From Neofusicoccum parvum (taxonomy: Eukaryota; Ascomycota; Dothideomycetes; Botryosphaeriales; Botryosphaeriaceae), in NCBI GenBank assembly GCA_020912385.1, contig CP087208.1, positions 186,001 through 250,000 of the forward strand: a DNA stretch of 64,000 bases, read 5' to 3'. The translations under genes were made by a program, and so were the position numbers. Below the pieces are notes generated by a model. It was not told the DNA's origin. It saw only the letters and a program-made list of their open reading frames with translations, and made no database searches. Positions 23,084-36,500 of the stretch are shown piece by piece (positions within the stretch are counted from its first letter, which is position 1; each line of letters begins with the position of its first letter).

Positions 23084-23224
23084 CGCTATATAGCCGTTTA
23101 ATATTAAAGTTCTTTACTTTTTCACCTTATATACCCCTCTATAATAGAAAAAGATCCGCCTCTACTAGGAATTAAACCCAATACCGTCCGAAAATAGAAA
23201 GAAGAAGAGGAAAGAGGGGGGTAA

Positions 23225-23407
23225 TATTAGAGTCTAAAGTCTTAGAAGAAGCCTTAGAGGATTATTAGTAGGTTATATAATACTAAGTAATTTTTATATT
23301 TAAGTTATTTTCTTCTTCTACTTTTCTTTCTTTTCTCCTTAAGTCTTAGCTTAACGTACATAGCGTAATATACCTTTTAGTAATCATTCTAAGATTAAGC
23401 CCTAATA
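23225..23407 (+). repeat. G5 3' LTR (about 183 bp)
   Basis: Follows a purine tract (GGAAAGAGGGGGG) and aligns with the 181-bp LTRs of G1 and G2; degraded by RIP. Confidence 0.75.
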
Positions 23408-23414
23408 TATAGTT

Positions 23415-23686
23415 ATCCTTCTATATCCTAGAGTAGAGAAAACTAGAATAGAACTAGTAGCTCTAGTACCTTTATTCTAGCCTATTTTAAGAGTTTCTAG
23501 ATAATATCTAGATTTAAGGTAATTTTAGCTACTATTTTTTACTATACTTTTATTCTATCTCTTCTAATTTACCTCTTCTTATTATTAGCTATAGTTTAGT
23601 AGGTTATCTAGTTTTTTTCTCTATCTATAGTAGTCTACTTTCTCCTAGTAGCTCTAGCCTATCTATTAAATAATATTAGAACTATA
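23415..23686 (-). mobile_element. Old LINE fragment (copy G), heavily RIP-mutated
   Basis: Aligns with LINE A at about 12190-12430 (ORF2 between endonuclease and reverse transcriptase) in the same orientation, nearly every difference being a transition. It is cut on the right by the outer Copia element. Confidence 0.65.
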
Positions 23687-23691
23687 ATAGA

Positions 23692-23943
23692 TGTTGAACA
23701 ATAAGGGTTTATAGTAGCGGTATAGAGATAGTCTACGATAAGTCATTTAATTCTTCTACCTATTAGCCGTATATGGAAGATATACGTATGCGTTATATAC
23801 TATACTAAACCCTAATTAGCTCTCGCTAATCTAGTCTTTTTTGGACCTTTAGTTTCCCAACTAGATTACTTCTCTAGGAAACTAACTCGCTCTATAGCTA
23901 AAATCCACCTAGGTATAGTAGCCCTTAGGCTGTTTATTTAATA
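23692..23943 (-). repeat. Outer Copia 3' LTR (252 bp)
   Basis: Pairs with 40192-40443; differences are overwhelmingly transitions. Confidence 0.88.
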
Positions 23944-25893
23944 CTCCTACTTAGCCTTAGAGCGTTAGCTGTAAACCTAGTTACTAGATAAAGCTAGTAA
24001 AGTGGTCTCTTACTAGAGGTTTAGTTAGTTCGTCTACTACTATATTCTTACTATAAATATACTTAACATGCATTCGGTTCCTTTAAACGAGGTCCCGGAC
24101 GTTATAATAATATACGTTAATATACTTTAACTGTTTATATATATAAGGATCCTTTATAAGGATTAACGCGGCCTAATTATCTCTCTTTAGACTTATAGTA
24201 CTATTAAACTTCTCGTTCTTAAATAGCACTACGTAATAAGGGGATAGTCTAAGATATTCACCTACTCCTATCTCTTAAAGTAGCTGTATAAGCTACTAAG
24301 ACTCCTTAGTATAGGTGGATATTACTATATATTCGGCTTCTATAGTAGAGGTAGCTACTAATCTTTACTTTTAGTTCCTCTAACTGATAGGACCGTTACT
24401 AAGTAGAAAGATATATCTAAGAATAGACTTCCTATCTATTTTATCTATAGTATAGTCTAAATCTAAATACCCTATAAGCCCTACGCTTCTACTATCCTTA
24501 TAGACTATTCTAAGATCGGCTGTTGATCTAAGGTACCGTAGTAGGCCTTTAAGTATATAGCTATAATATTCTACTAGGTTACTTAAATACTAGCTTAGCC
24601 AGCTAATTAGGAACGTAATATCTAGACGCGTAAGAACCGTAAGGTATATTAGCTTTCTAACGGTATACTAATACTCTTTTAGGTCGATTCGCTTATCGTT
24701 TAATCTAGAGGAACGGAGAGCGTCGTATCTATTTAGTAGTAGTATTACTAGTCTCAACTTATCTTTTTCTATATAAAGGGTTTAAAGTGTTTCTTATAAG
24801 TAGTAGGACTAGTTAAGACATAGTATCCTACTCTTTCTATTATAAGTAACTTTAATACTAAGGATCTTCTTTATCTCCCCTAGGTCCTTAATCTTAAAGA
24901 CCTTACTAATAGTGTTTTTAAACTAGATAATGTCCTTAATCTTTAGAGCGGCGATTGGGATATTATTAACGTAGACTAGTAAGATAATTTTTCTTTCGTA
25001 GTGAATAAGTAGGTAGGAGTTAGCTATACTCTAATAGAAGCTAAGGTCTTTTAGTACTTTTATATAGTTACTATTCTAGTCTCTCGCGGCTTGCTTAAGA
25101 CTATATAGACTGCGTAGGAGCTTAAAGACGCGTTCTAGTATAATAGTAATATCTTCTAGTAGGGCTATATAGATCTCCTTACGGAGGCATAATTCTATAA
25201 AGGTATTATTAATATTAACCTAATAGAGCTTAAGATCTATAAGCGCTATAATAGATAGGAATATCTAAAGAGTTTCGTATTAGACCGTTAGGGTAAAGAT
25301 ATCCTAGAAGTTATATCTAAATCTCTAGATAAATCCTCTTATAATAAGGCGGGCTTTTACTCTTTTAAGTAAGCTATCGGGGTTTAGCTTTAGCTTAAAT
25401 ACCTACTTACTTATTATAATATTTATTTCCTTTAGTAGTATAACTTCCTCCTAAGTTCTATTACTAGTAAGTTTAGTAAGTTTAGTTTAGATAGCTTATT
25501 TCTAAAGCTCTCTAAATTAAGGGTCTTCTACTACTTCTATATAGGTCTTTAGAGTTGGGATCTCGGGTCTAATAATATTCTAGAGGGTTACTAATAGAGC
25601 ATAGAACACCTATACTTCTAGAGGCTTATAGTACTTAATAGGTATTTAGCTAATAAGTATAAAAAGACTCTAAGATACCTTTAGTATTAGCTTTTCTATA
25701 GAAGGTTCTTCCTCTAGTAATCTCTTTCGTTTAGGGATGAATATTCCCCTAAATCTTCTAGTTCCTAGGGCGCTACTTAGAGTAGCTTATTATCCTCTAG
25801 GTTAATCCTCCTTATTTATAGTAGTAGGGGGCGTTTCTTAATATAATAGATATTAATCTAGGTTAATATTATCTCTCTTTTCTTCTACTACTA

Positions 25894-25898
25894 GTAAG
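25894..25898. repeat. Inner Copia target-site duplication GTAAG, left
   Basis: Repeated at 31339-31343, immediately outside both LTRs. Confidence 0.9.
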
Positions 25899-26114
25899 TG
25901 TCGAACGGCGCGAGAAAGTAAGACACCGCTGGTTTTCTTATTATTACTACAGAATCTTGCTATATAGGTGTAATGATCGGATTTACGGAAATACGCATAA
26001 CTAGGGTGAATGACTTGTGCAGGGGTAGGTGTATGGTGTAGTAATAAGGTAAGTAGTAAAACGCATGTGGAATAAGGAGGTAAAACACGTGATTACGGGC
26101 TAATGTGGTTGACA
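25899..26114 (-). repeat. Inner Copia 3' LTR (216 bp)
   Basis: Minus strand begins TGTCAACC and ends CGTTCGACA. Pairs with 31123-31338. Confidence 0.93.
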
Positions 26115-26281
26115 CACCCCCTTTAGAATGAGCAGTCTGGTGCTTGTTCTGATAAATGAAGTTGCTAATGCTCGGACTGAACTGAATTACTAACGTGTGT
26201 GCTTAAGGAAAACTTACTGTGGATTTAGTAAGAGAGAAATGGGTAAGGAAAGATTTAAACTTGGGAAGTATTGCTTAAGGG

Positions 26282-29200
26282 CTAAATAAGTTCTCTAATG
26301 TCCGTAAGATTCAGTTGCTTGACAAATTGCTTAAACCTTTAAGGAGGTAGTGACTTCGTTAAGCCATCTGCTACTATTTCAGCTAAGGGAGTCTACTGAA
26401 GTTTAATACGCTTGGCTTGGGTCTCCTGGCGTAGCCAGTGCTGATGGATATCTATATGGCGCAACTTGGTGGTGAGCTTAGGTGTGGATTCGTCTAGGAG
26501 GCGTATTGTTTGCCTGTTGTCGCATTGTATAAATAAGTGATGGTCTGGATTGAAGCGTATATACTGAAAGAGCCTTTCCCACTAAAGAAGCTCCTTTGCT
26601 ATGGTTAAAAGGGAAAGAAACTCGGCTTTAGTGCTTGAGGTAGTAACAGTCTTCTGCTTGCTTACTTTCCAATCAATGGGGCTACTAAAGAGCTGAAAGA
26701 CGTAGCCTTGGGCGGATCTTCTTATGTCTAGGTCGTTTGCAAATGAGGCATCGCTGCAGGCTAGGAAGATGTTCTTTGGTTCTGTCTAGAGAGGATTAAA
26801 CTCAATTGCAATGTACTTGGTTGCTGTAAGGTATTAAATGACCCGTGTAGCAAGCTATTAGTGTCTTTAAGAGGGGTTCTGTAGGTATTCTACAAGCTTT
26901 GAGGCTGCTTACGTAATATCTAGGCGCGTGACGACTGCTATAAAGTTGATTGACCCAATCTTCTATTGGTAGGTGTGAATATCCTGTGCTGGGGCCTGTT
27001 CCTGGGAGGCCTGGAGGTCTTTAACTGGAAGAGGCGTTGGTGGGAGCTTTCCTTAAATATTAAACTTGGCTGTAATCTTCTCAATATAGGAATCCTAACA
27101 TAGCTAAAGCTTTCTTTGGGGTCTATCTCTAATAATCCTGATTGCTAGGAACCACTCGAGTTCACTAAGAATGCGGAGTTGATAAGTGTCCTAGAGTCTA
27201 CGTTGGAATTCGTCCACTTTATACTCATTCTGCTTTGCATAGATGACTGCAATGTCATCCACATAGAAGAATACAATCATAAAATCGTTGGTGAAGAGGC
27301 AATTAACTCCTGGTATTTATGAGAGTCCAAGCTCTTATAGTGTTGCTAAGAGATGATTGCTCTAAAGGGTAGGGGATTACTTGAGTCCGTATAGAGCTCT
27401 TAGAAGTTGAAGGATAAGACCTGATTCAAGCCCCTAATATTCTTCGAGAAGGTATATTTCTTCTAGGAGTTCACAGTAAGTTTCCTCGTCAATCGGGCTA
27501 TTGATAAAGGCATTAACTGCGTCTAATTGTCTTAATTCAAGGTTAAAAGCGGCCATAATTGCGGCGAGGCTTTAGAAGGTTCGGGCAGCTAATGTAGCCG
27601 CGTAGGTATCTTGTTCCGTGACTTATAAGTCTCCTCGAACACAGAGTCTTGCCTTATGCTTGATAAGGTATGCTTCGGTGTCGAATTTATACTTGAATAC
27701 CTATGTGAGTGGAATAACTCGTTTATTAGCTTGTGTAGCAGCATGACGCTTGACTAGTTTCCAGGTTTTATAGTCAACGAGGCTGCGAATTTTAAACTTT
27801 AATGCCTGAATGAATCCTGGAGCTTCAGGGTGTTTGAGCATCTGTTTGAAGGACTTTGGCTTAGGTGGAAGTTGATCTCTGTGAATCCTTGTTTTCTCAT
27901 TGGGTTGGGGCCTTGGAAGGCTAAGTGCTGCTGTAAATGTATAGTGGAATGATGCGTTGGTTCCTCCTTGCGTCTCTATGAGTACTGAAGCGTACGCTTG
28001 TCTTCGTGTAGAACGTCTTGGTCCTCCTTAGTGCTGTTGGTCCTAAACGATGTTTTCCTAGCTGAATTCTACAGATATTAGGTTCCCTCTTGGTGCTCTA
28101 TTACCTCGCGCTACGCCAGGCGCAGGCGGGGTGTCGTATTATACGGGAAGAAGGCGTAGAAGACGTAACGTGTTATCTTCCACTTCTTGGTCAGGTGATT
28201 AGATTTTATACGGTTGGCTATCTGAATTGCTTTCTTGATCTGAAGGACCTAGAGTGGGAATTTGTTGATTTTCTTTGGTTGACTAGTCTGTTTGCTGCTC
28301 TAAGGGCTGATCTGGAGCTTAATCTAAGTGCTGTTGTGTTGGTTACTGTAGTACGTAATTAGAGCTATTATCTAATTCACCCCCTTAGTCTTAGGTAGTC
28401 CTCTAACCTGGACCATCTTCTTATTGTATGGCATGATAGGTAGGGACTTGTACCACAATCTCATCTTCCATTTGGTCTTCTACCTGTAGTAGTTCAGGTA
28501 GTACTGGAACTTCCAACGTTTGAATGAATTCTAAGGGTTCTTCTTAGAGTAGTTGTATGAGATCTGGGTCCTCTGGATTGTAGAATTCGTCTTCATTGAA
28601 GAGAACGTCTCTAGTACGAATCACTCTTTCTTGGCTAGGTATCTAGATACGGAAGATATTCGTTGAATCGTATCTAACGAGGTGACTAAGGTGTACGCGC
28701 TCTACGAGCTTCTGCGTACGTGGAAGCCCTTTCCTTAGTGTATACGCTCTGCAGCCAAATACTTTAAGGTGTGAAATATTTGGTTTCTTACTTGTGACCT
28801 TCTTAAATGGTGTTTTCCAGTTATGCTTTCTCGTAGGAGTCCTATTGTGGATATAGCCGGCTGTCTTAATGATTTCTGGCTAAATGGACTTAGGAATAAG
28901 TGCACCAATGCGTAGGGCTCTTGCTTTGGTAAGAAGTATACCTCCTGAGCGTTCAGCATGTCTATTTTACTCGGGTGTATCTGGTGAGGAGGTTTCTAAG
29001 GTAATTCCCTTGCTTTCGAGAAAGTCTTTAGCTTCCCATCTAATTGTACGTTCTCTATCTGTTCTAAAGAACGCTACTGTTCTCCCATAGCGTGTTTCAA
29101 TTATTTTGATGACGAATCGAATGAGGTGTAGGATGTCTGACTTATTTAGGTGGGTAAACACGAAAGTGAAGTCCGTTTTAGTGTATATAAAGTGGGAAAT

Positions 29201-30955
29201 CCACTTGTCTTGGTTATAGGCTCTTTACATCTTAATAAGATCAAATGAGATTCGGAAGAAAGGTTTCTAAGAGTCCTCTTCTTTGTCTGGGCTTCTTAAG
29301 ATGATTTTGTGTGCTTTGGAAAGCGTACAGGTCTGATATTGGGCAGTCTTGGGAATACTAAGGCCTGAGGTGACTGATACTCCTTCTATATTACTTTATA
29401 GGTGTTCAATCACTTCTGAGTTGGTATAAGCAAGAGTTCTATGCTATTTCTCTATAGTGGAGGCTCGGATGGAGGCTGGATTTATAGTATATCCGGTCTT
29501 GGCTGAGATGGAGTTGTTTTCTAGGAGGAATAGGCCTTGATACCGCTGAACTTTATAAATATAGTTTCCATATCGAGCCAGCTGTATATTCTGAGTGTCC
29601 CAGTAATAGCCTTTGCTCAATGCAACATCCACTGACACAAGATTAGTCATGAGTAGTGGAATAAGAGTAACTTCTGTTAGAGTAATAGTTGACTGGCTAT
29701 TCTCTATCTGAATGTAGATATCCAGCGTTCCCCATGCTTCAATTGGGTAGATCTGAGTACTAGATTTAAGGCCTATATTAGGAACTGCATCTCGTGTCTT
29801 TCTGAACCGTAGGAGCATAGTTTGGTTGCACACGTGGATGTCTGATCCTGAATCCAAGATCTATAAGTCCTGTAAGCTGTTGCTTGTGGCTGAGAATGAG
29901 GAGTGGTGCGCGGTTATTGTATAATACTCCTGCTGTTGCTGTTGGTTTTACTGCCCTAATTCTTGAGTGTTCTGGCTTGCTCTCGCGGTTCTGAACTCCT
30001 GGATTCTCTTGTTCTTTACAAGTGAATAGTTCACTCTACCCTTAAATGCTAAGTCCTGTATTTTCTTCTGGATCTTTTCTTGGATCACCTGGTCTGGCTT
30101 CCAATCTTTTTGACGTATATTAGGATTCAGATAGGGACATTTAGAAATCCAATGGGTCTGTCTATATTTATAGAGTGGAGGGTTTAGAAGCTGTCTGCCT
30201 TGGAAGTTGGCTAGGAAGGCTGAGTGAGAGGTACCGGTCTTTAGTAGCTTATTAGCTTGGTTCTCTTAGTGCGTCTTGCGGCAGTGCTTAATTAAGGTAA
30301 ACAGGTCTGTGATTTCCGTGAGGGGATTCATCTGTTGGGCTTGATAGGCTGTAATAAAGGCAGGTTCTATTGGCTGGAGGGCGAAGAGGAAGTCTCTAAT
30401 AGGCTTCTATCCTTCTACTTCCTAAAGCTTATACTTGGTTACTTCTGTGTAAAAGGTTTCCCATTGCTTGAGCCATTGCTCGATGCCTTGAAGTTTAGGT
30501 GGCTTGCAGAGCTGTCGGTATTAAAGTTCAAGCTCTATAAGTCTTACTTGATCTATGGGTATAAGGCGCTTCTTTAGTGCTCTGAGAATGTTCTAGGGAT
30601 GAGGTTCTGTTGAAATAATGAAGGAAAGATTATCGATTGAGATTAAGGACTGAATATAGGTTGTAAGGTCCGAAAGGGCCTTCTCTTAGCGTTTAAATCG
30701 TGTGAATAGGTCTCGGTATCGGCCTAATTGAGCCTTGTAGGTCTTATAGGCTTCTAGGGTGATAGCTTGGCCTTCTCTTGGCTTAGAAAGTTCCGGGAAT
30801 TGTGGTTCTGTAAGCTGTGTAGGCTTGGTTGCTTTTGATGGATCTATAAGATCCTAAATACGTGTCGTTTTGGCGCGGCTTTGCACTAAGTAAAGCTATT
30901 TATCCTAATCTAATGCTTTGGATAAAATGACGGTCTTTTTTGGAAGTTCTGCCAT
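26282..30955 (-). pseudogene. Inner Copia Gag-Pol polyprotein, RIP stops but full-length frame
   Basis: From ATG at 30955 (MAELPKKTV) to TAG at 26282-26284 is 4674 nt, exactly 1558 codons, with every recognisable domain in this one frame. Order: Gag (about 30955-29900); aspartic protease with DSGSDIHVCN (near 29850); integrase with a pre-integrase HHCC region and a core ending in SSPDTPE (about 29440-28600); reverse transcriptase with FYVDDIAVIYA (about 27300-27250); RNase H with TSSTKAEFLSL and KLRHIDIHQHW (about 26650-26340). Gag-protease-integrase-RT-RNase H is the Ty1/copia order. Inactivated by scattered TAG/TAA where Gln/Trp codons are expected; the longest open pieces are the protease region (137 codons) and part of the integrase (64 codons). 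Confidence 0.88.
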
Positions 30956-31110
30956 GGTAAGGGCTGAAGTAAACTACCGCGTGCTGTTGCGTGTAGTTAC
31001 TTGGAAAAGTAAGTAGTAAACTACTTGCTCATCGCAGTGTGTAGTAGAGAAAGACTTGTTGTAGAAGGTTTTACTTGAAAGAATGCTTATTAGCGCGTAG
31101 TATGCGCTTC

Positions 31111-31122
31111 CGGGCTTATAAC
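31111..31122 (-). promoter_or_regulatory. Inner Copia primer-binding site, probably initiator-tRNA half
   Basis: Directly after the 5' LTR the minus strand reads GTTATAAGCCCG. With one C-to-T RIP change undone on the other strand this is complementary to the anticodon region of initiator tRNA-Met (GGGCTCATAAC). Copia-type elements are known to prime with a 5' half of that tRNA. The outer Copia has GGCTTATAAC at 40181-40190, next to its own LTR. Confidence 0.5.
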
Positions 31123-31338
31123 TATCGAACGGCGCGAGAAAGTAAGACACCGCTGGTTTTCTTATTATTGCTATAGAATCTTACTATATAGGTGTAATGA
31201 TCGGATTTACGGAAATACGTATAACTAGGGTGAATGACTTGTGCAGGGGTAGGTGTATAGTGTAGTAATAAGGTAAGTAGTAAAACGCATGTGGAATAAG
31301 GAGGTAAAACACGTGATTACGGGCTAATATAGTTGATA
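31123..31338 (-). repeat. Inner Copia 5' LTR (216 bp)
   Basis: Pairs with 25899-26114; followed by GTAAG at 31339-31343. Confidence 0.93.
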
Positions 31339-33257
31339 GTAAGTCTTTCCTCTCTTTCTTAGTAGGCTCTAGTATAAAGAGAATCTTTTATAGATAGCCG
31401 ATTAGTTATCTCTTAGAGATAACGTTTGATTTTACCTTAACTTTTAGGTTTAAGTTAATATCGCCTCCCTTCTTATTCTCTATAAACTAGATACTATAGG
31501 TCTAGATTACCCTTCTAAGGTTAGGAGTCTATAGACGATATTACTTATTAGTTTTATCTATATAGCCTATAAAGACTTCTACTCTCTTTCGATCTATAAG
31601 CTTATTATATCTAGATCTAATAGGGAGTAATCTAGGGTTAACGTATAAGTAGACCTTATAACTCTATATATATATATAGTCGATACTTAGCTTTTAACCT
31701 ATAAATATTTCCTTAGGGCTCGAGGGTTTACCGTTGATAAGAGGTCTAACTATAGTCTAATTCTATAGGTATATATTAGTTTCGGCTACTTCTACCTAGA
31801 ATTTAATAGAAAGTCTTATATCTTTTAGTATAGCTCTTATATTAGTCTTAGTAGTTTAGATAGCTCGTTCTACTATACTATTCTAACTTAACTGATGGGG
31901 AATGGTGTACTAAGGAGTAATACTAAGGGTTATATACTACTAATTAAGTATTAACTTAAGTTTAGTAGTATTATCGCTATAGATAGTAATAAGTTTTACT
32001 TCCTCTTAAAGCTCTACCTTTACGCGCTATTTGTTTAGAGTATATAGTATATCTTCCCTTCTCTTAAGCGTAATTATCTAGACCTTCCTTAAGTAGTTGT
32101 TAATAATCTTAAGGAAGTAGAAGTATTCTACCTAAGATTTAGGTAGTAGTCCGTAGATATTAATTAAAATAAGTAATAGGAGCGCGGCCTTCCTATTACT
32201 AATATAGTATTCCTTCTTATTCTTAATTTTAGTAAGGGCGTATATATTATAAACGTAGTCTTCCTCTACTATAGTAGGAATCAGCTTAGAGAGAGTTATA
32301 ATCTTATAAAGCTCCTCTAATTTTCTTTTCCCTAGATGGGTAAATCTACGGTGCTAGAGCTTAAAGAGCTTAGATATCTTATCTATTAGTAAAGCGTCTA
32401 GTATAGGTCCTTTAGATTCCTCTACTTAAGAGCTAAGAGTATACTGAACTACTAGTTAGCTAGAGAGTATAGCTAGAGTAAAATACTTACTTATTAGTTT
32501 AACCTTATCTATAAGGTAGACTCCCCTATTCTTCTTTATAGTAAGAATAGTCTTACCTATCTAATCCTTTAGATAGAGGAATTAATTATTAAAACTACCC
32601 TTTAAGCTATTCTTATATACTTATTAACCTAAGAGGAGGTTTACACCTAATCTAGATATATAGAGTATTAAGGATAAAGAAATAGAATTATTATATCTAT
32701 CTACTAATATAACTAAGCTAATATAGTCGGCGTATAGTACTCTTCTACTAACCTTAATCGTGCGCCTTATAATATGGATTAGAGGTCTACTAAAGATTTA
32801 GCGTTAGTTAGTTATATACGTAGATATAGTAGAGTCTATAATCTAGATATCTTTAGAAAGCTTACTAGTAATAGATTTTAATAGTATAGTAATCTCCTTA
32901 ACGTCCTCCTTACTACTAGAGGCTTGGCTATTAGTAGCGTTATTATTATAGGTAGGTTTCTCCTCCTTAGCTAAGAGGGCCTTTAATTAATTAATCTAAT
33001 CTTATAGCTTCTAAAGCTAGGGCGATAGATTAGGTTTTCTACTATAATATCTCGCGCGTTCCTCCTAGACCTTTAACTATATAAATAAAAGGTACTTATA
33101 TATTTAAATATAATAAGGTCTCTTATAGAGGAAGTATTAGTCTCTTCTATTATAAGACGGGCTTTAGTAGCAAGACGTAGTCTAGTTTCTTCTAAAATTC
33201 TACTACTTTACTATAAATACCGTAGAGGATTTTTCTTAATATAGTTTCTCTTCTTAT

Positions 33258-33262
33258 AGTAG
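33258..33262. repeat. Nested gypsy target-site duplication AGTAG, left
   Basis: Repeated at 39156-39160 directly outside the other LTR. Confidence 0.85.
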
Positions 33263-33412
33263 TGTAACGGTTAGCGGTTAATGTTAAGTAGAAAGTACGT
33301 AAGAAGGTAAAGATAGTAACGTTATACGCTTCTACGACTTTATAGCGCGCGTTTATACGTAGATTCTTGTACTTTATATAATCTCTCTATAGCAGTATTA
33401 AGTCTTATTATA
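33263..33412 (+). repeat. Nested gypsy 5' LTR (150 bp)
   Basis: Pairs with 39006-39155; transitions only in the parts I compared. Confidence 0.88.
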
Positions 33413-33460
33413 TTAGGTCGTACCGCCTATCTTATAGCTAAGAGCAGGCTTTAGAATAGC

Positions 33461-33545
33461 TTATATTACTATTACTCTTACTATTACTATTACTCTTACC
33501 GTTACTATTACCCTTACTATTACCGTTACCGTTACCGTTACCGTT
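33461..33545 (+). repeat. TTACTA/TTACCG trinucleotide-hexanucleotide array
   Basis: About 85 bp of TTACTA, TTACTC and TTACCG units just downstream of the 5' LTR of the nested gypsy; the last units are perfect GTTACC repeats. Confidence 0.8.
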
Positions 33546-36500
33546 ATTAAGTCTCGCGCAGAGCCTTACTATTTCGTAGTAAGTTAGAGCCAAGCTAGGT
33601 ATCTAAAATCTATAGTAATTATTACCGTCCTTAATTATATTAGAAATATACCTAGACGTCACAGGCAACGACGCCTAGAGAGAGTTATACTATTACTTAA
33701 ATAATTTATTACCTATAAAACCTTCGTCGCATACTCTACCGCTCGAGAGCAACAGCCTAGCAGCTATAAATTACTAGAGTTAGAATATATTTAGTATTAA
33801 TTAGCTTAGCCTTAATCCTATCAATATTACTAACGCCTAGACACTTATTAATTACGTTACTATAGATAGCGATCAGGCCCAGCGTTTCCTCACCTAGTTA
33901 AGAGAATAGTATAAACGCGTATAATATATAGTAACCCTTAAAGTTCGGCTCTAGTCCGCCTAGAACAGCATTAACAGCCTTACTAACAAGTTAAACACCG
34001 CACGCGTAACGTAGGAAACACTAAGAGGATAATTAAATACTTATAAGAGATAGTAGCTATCTACTAGAGGATTTAGTTACGTACTACTATTAGCGAGGCT
34101 AGGAACCAGCTTCACTATAAGCTAGAGTTAGGATTAGAGCTTATAATAGAAGGTAAAGCTTAGTAAGAAGCTTCCTAACATACTAATCTTTAAGGATAAG
34201 AAGAAGGAGTACCTTAATTAGTAAATAGTAGTACGTATTAAGCTCGTAGTAAATAAGGACCGCTTTCCTATAGCGTAAGCTCGTCTCTAGTACGTTATAT
34301 TACGCCTTAAAGGCGAAGCAAGCGTACAAGTATAAGGATATATTAAAGAACGTAGCTTAATTAATATCCCGCTATACGATCCTTTATCGACTACGGGAGA
34401 CTTTAAGGACCTTTTATAGTTACTTAAACAAGCGTTTAGTAACCCTAATCGTCACGAGACGGTACTTCGAGAACTCTATAAGCTTAAGTAGACTAATAAG
34501 CCTTTTAGCTAGTACGCTATAAAGTACTAGCGCCTCTACACTAAACTTAATATCTCTCTAGAAGGCTATAAGGTAGAGTTTTAGTACGGACTCTTATAAG
34601 AGCTTAAGAGGGGCCTCTTTATAGTAGTAACTATAATTAGAGCTATACCTTTCTACTAAATAGTAAGCCATATCTAGTAGATTAATAACGAGCGCTTATA
34701 GGCCGAACGCCGCCCTACTTACTATATATATCTATTAGAATTATCGTCGTAGCTATTACACCAACCGACTTCTATAACGTCGACTCTAGTAGCTCTAGTT
34801 CTAGCTCTAGCGCCCACTTTAGGCGGCGAGCCTATAGATCTCTTAGTAATTAGTATAGGTTCTATTCCCTTAAAACCTCGTTATATTACTTAGAAGCAAT
34901 ACCAGCAGCGTCTCTAGACTAGTATTTATATTAACTACGGCGCTACCGGCTATCGTAGAGCTTAGTGTCCTTAATATCGTAATAACGGCTCGTATATTAA
35001 GCTTAATACTGCCTAAGTAGACAATACTCGTCAGTCAGATAACTAGAATAAGGAAAACTAACCGGCTCTAAGTAAAGTCCTACTTAGAAGCTATAGAAAA
35101 TAGGTAAATTAACTAGTATTAATATTAGCTTTATAAGCGTCTAGCCCGATATACTAGTACCTTTACGCGAATCCTACTTATTACTCTCTAGTATTATTAA
35201 TAGTCGCCTTTAGATATACGTCCTCTCGGACTCTAGCTATAAAGGATTTACTTTTATCAACCTTCTCTTTATTTAGCGCTATAACCTACCTCTTATCCAG
35301 ATGCCAGAGAAGCTCGCTGCTAATAGATATAATAGACAAGGCGATACTATTAGCTAGACTACTTATTTCGAACTTACTCTTACAGACGGCGCCTACCGCG
35401 AGACTATTACGGCCTACGTAGTCCTAAAGCTCTACTAGTACTTAGTAATCTTAGGAAAGCTATAGTAAAGAAAATATAGTATCCTTTAGGACTATAAAGA
35501 CGATCTTACTATATTTAAGTCCTATTACTACCGCGAAAACTACCTTAAGTAATATAATAGTAGATTTACTATCTCGACTTATAACGTACCTCATGATAAA
35601 GCACCTCCAGACCAGCTAATATAGTAGAACTAACCTAAGGAGCCTACCCTAGTATTAGTACTAAAATAGCTAGAAGCTCCCATCGGTATTAGCGTAGTCG
35701 CTATTAACCGGCTAGCTATTAGTAAACGTTATAACTCACCTAAAAAGGTTTAGATCTTTACCGTATTACTTTATAATATTAAGATTATACTTAATCCGTT
35801 AAGGAAACTAAAGCTAGATCCTTTTAATAAGCTTCCTAAGCAGTATCACGAGTTCCTTAAGGTCTTTAGTAAAGAGCTATCTAATAGGTTACCTCTATAC
35901 CGCCCGTACGACTATAAGATCCTACTTTAGAAGGATAATTAAGGTAATAAGAAACAGCTACCCTTCAGCTCTCTCTATAATATATTCCATAGTAAGCTAC
36001 TCGTTCTTAAGAAGACTCTTAAAGAGAACCTCTCTAAAGGCTTTATTTAAGCAAGCTTATTACCTACTATAGTACTAGTTCTCTTTACTCGTAAGCTAGG
36101 AGGAGGACTACGCTTTTATATCGACTACTATAGACTTAACGAGATTATAGTAAAGAACCGCTACCTACTACTCTTATTCTACGAGACTCTCGATAAGCTG
36201 TTACGTACTATAGTATATACTAAGCTAGATATTATTACTGTATTTTATAAGCTTCGCGTTATAAAAGGAGAAGAATAGAAGACCGCCTTTAGAACTTATT
36301 AGAGTCTATACGAATAGCTTATTATACCCTTTAGTCTCTTAAATGCTTCAGCCTTATAGTAATACTATATTAATAATATTCTATATAATCTACTCGACAT
36401 CTATTATACCGCGTACGTTAACGACATCTTAATCTATAGTAATAACCTTTAGAATCACCGTAAGCATGTTAAATAAGTCCTCTAATAACTATAAGATACT

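Larger units (their letters stand above)
19079..23407 (+). mobile_element. G5: 3' fragment of a G1-family gypsy element, interrupted by LINE B
   Basis: Left part 19079-19507 and right part 23071-23224 match the 3' untranslated region of G1 and G2 (compare 60484-61049). They are followed by the polypurine tract and a 3' LTR (23225-23407). The body is split by LINE B at 19508-23070. Everything 5' of the 3' untranslated region is absent. Confidence 0.8.
25899..31338 (-). mobile_element. Inner Copia element, complete, 5.4 kb
   Basis: LTRs 25899-26114 and 31123-31338 (216 bp each) differ by nine transitions and no transversions. Five-bp duplication GTAAG. The polypurine tract lies at about 26115-26124 beside the 3' LTR (AAAGGGGGTG on the minus strand). 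It is inserted in the reverse-transcriptase part of the outer Copia and is clearly younger: GC is closer to normal and the gag-pol frame is legible throughout. Confidence 0.93.

Noticed and set aside
28090..28362. 90-codon plus-strand frame in the inner Copia
   Set aside because: Antisense to the Copia polyprotein, which is legible on the minus strand.
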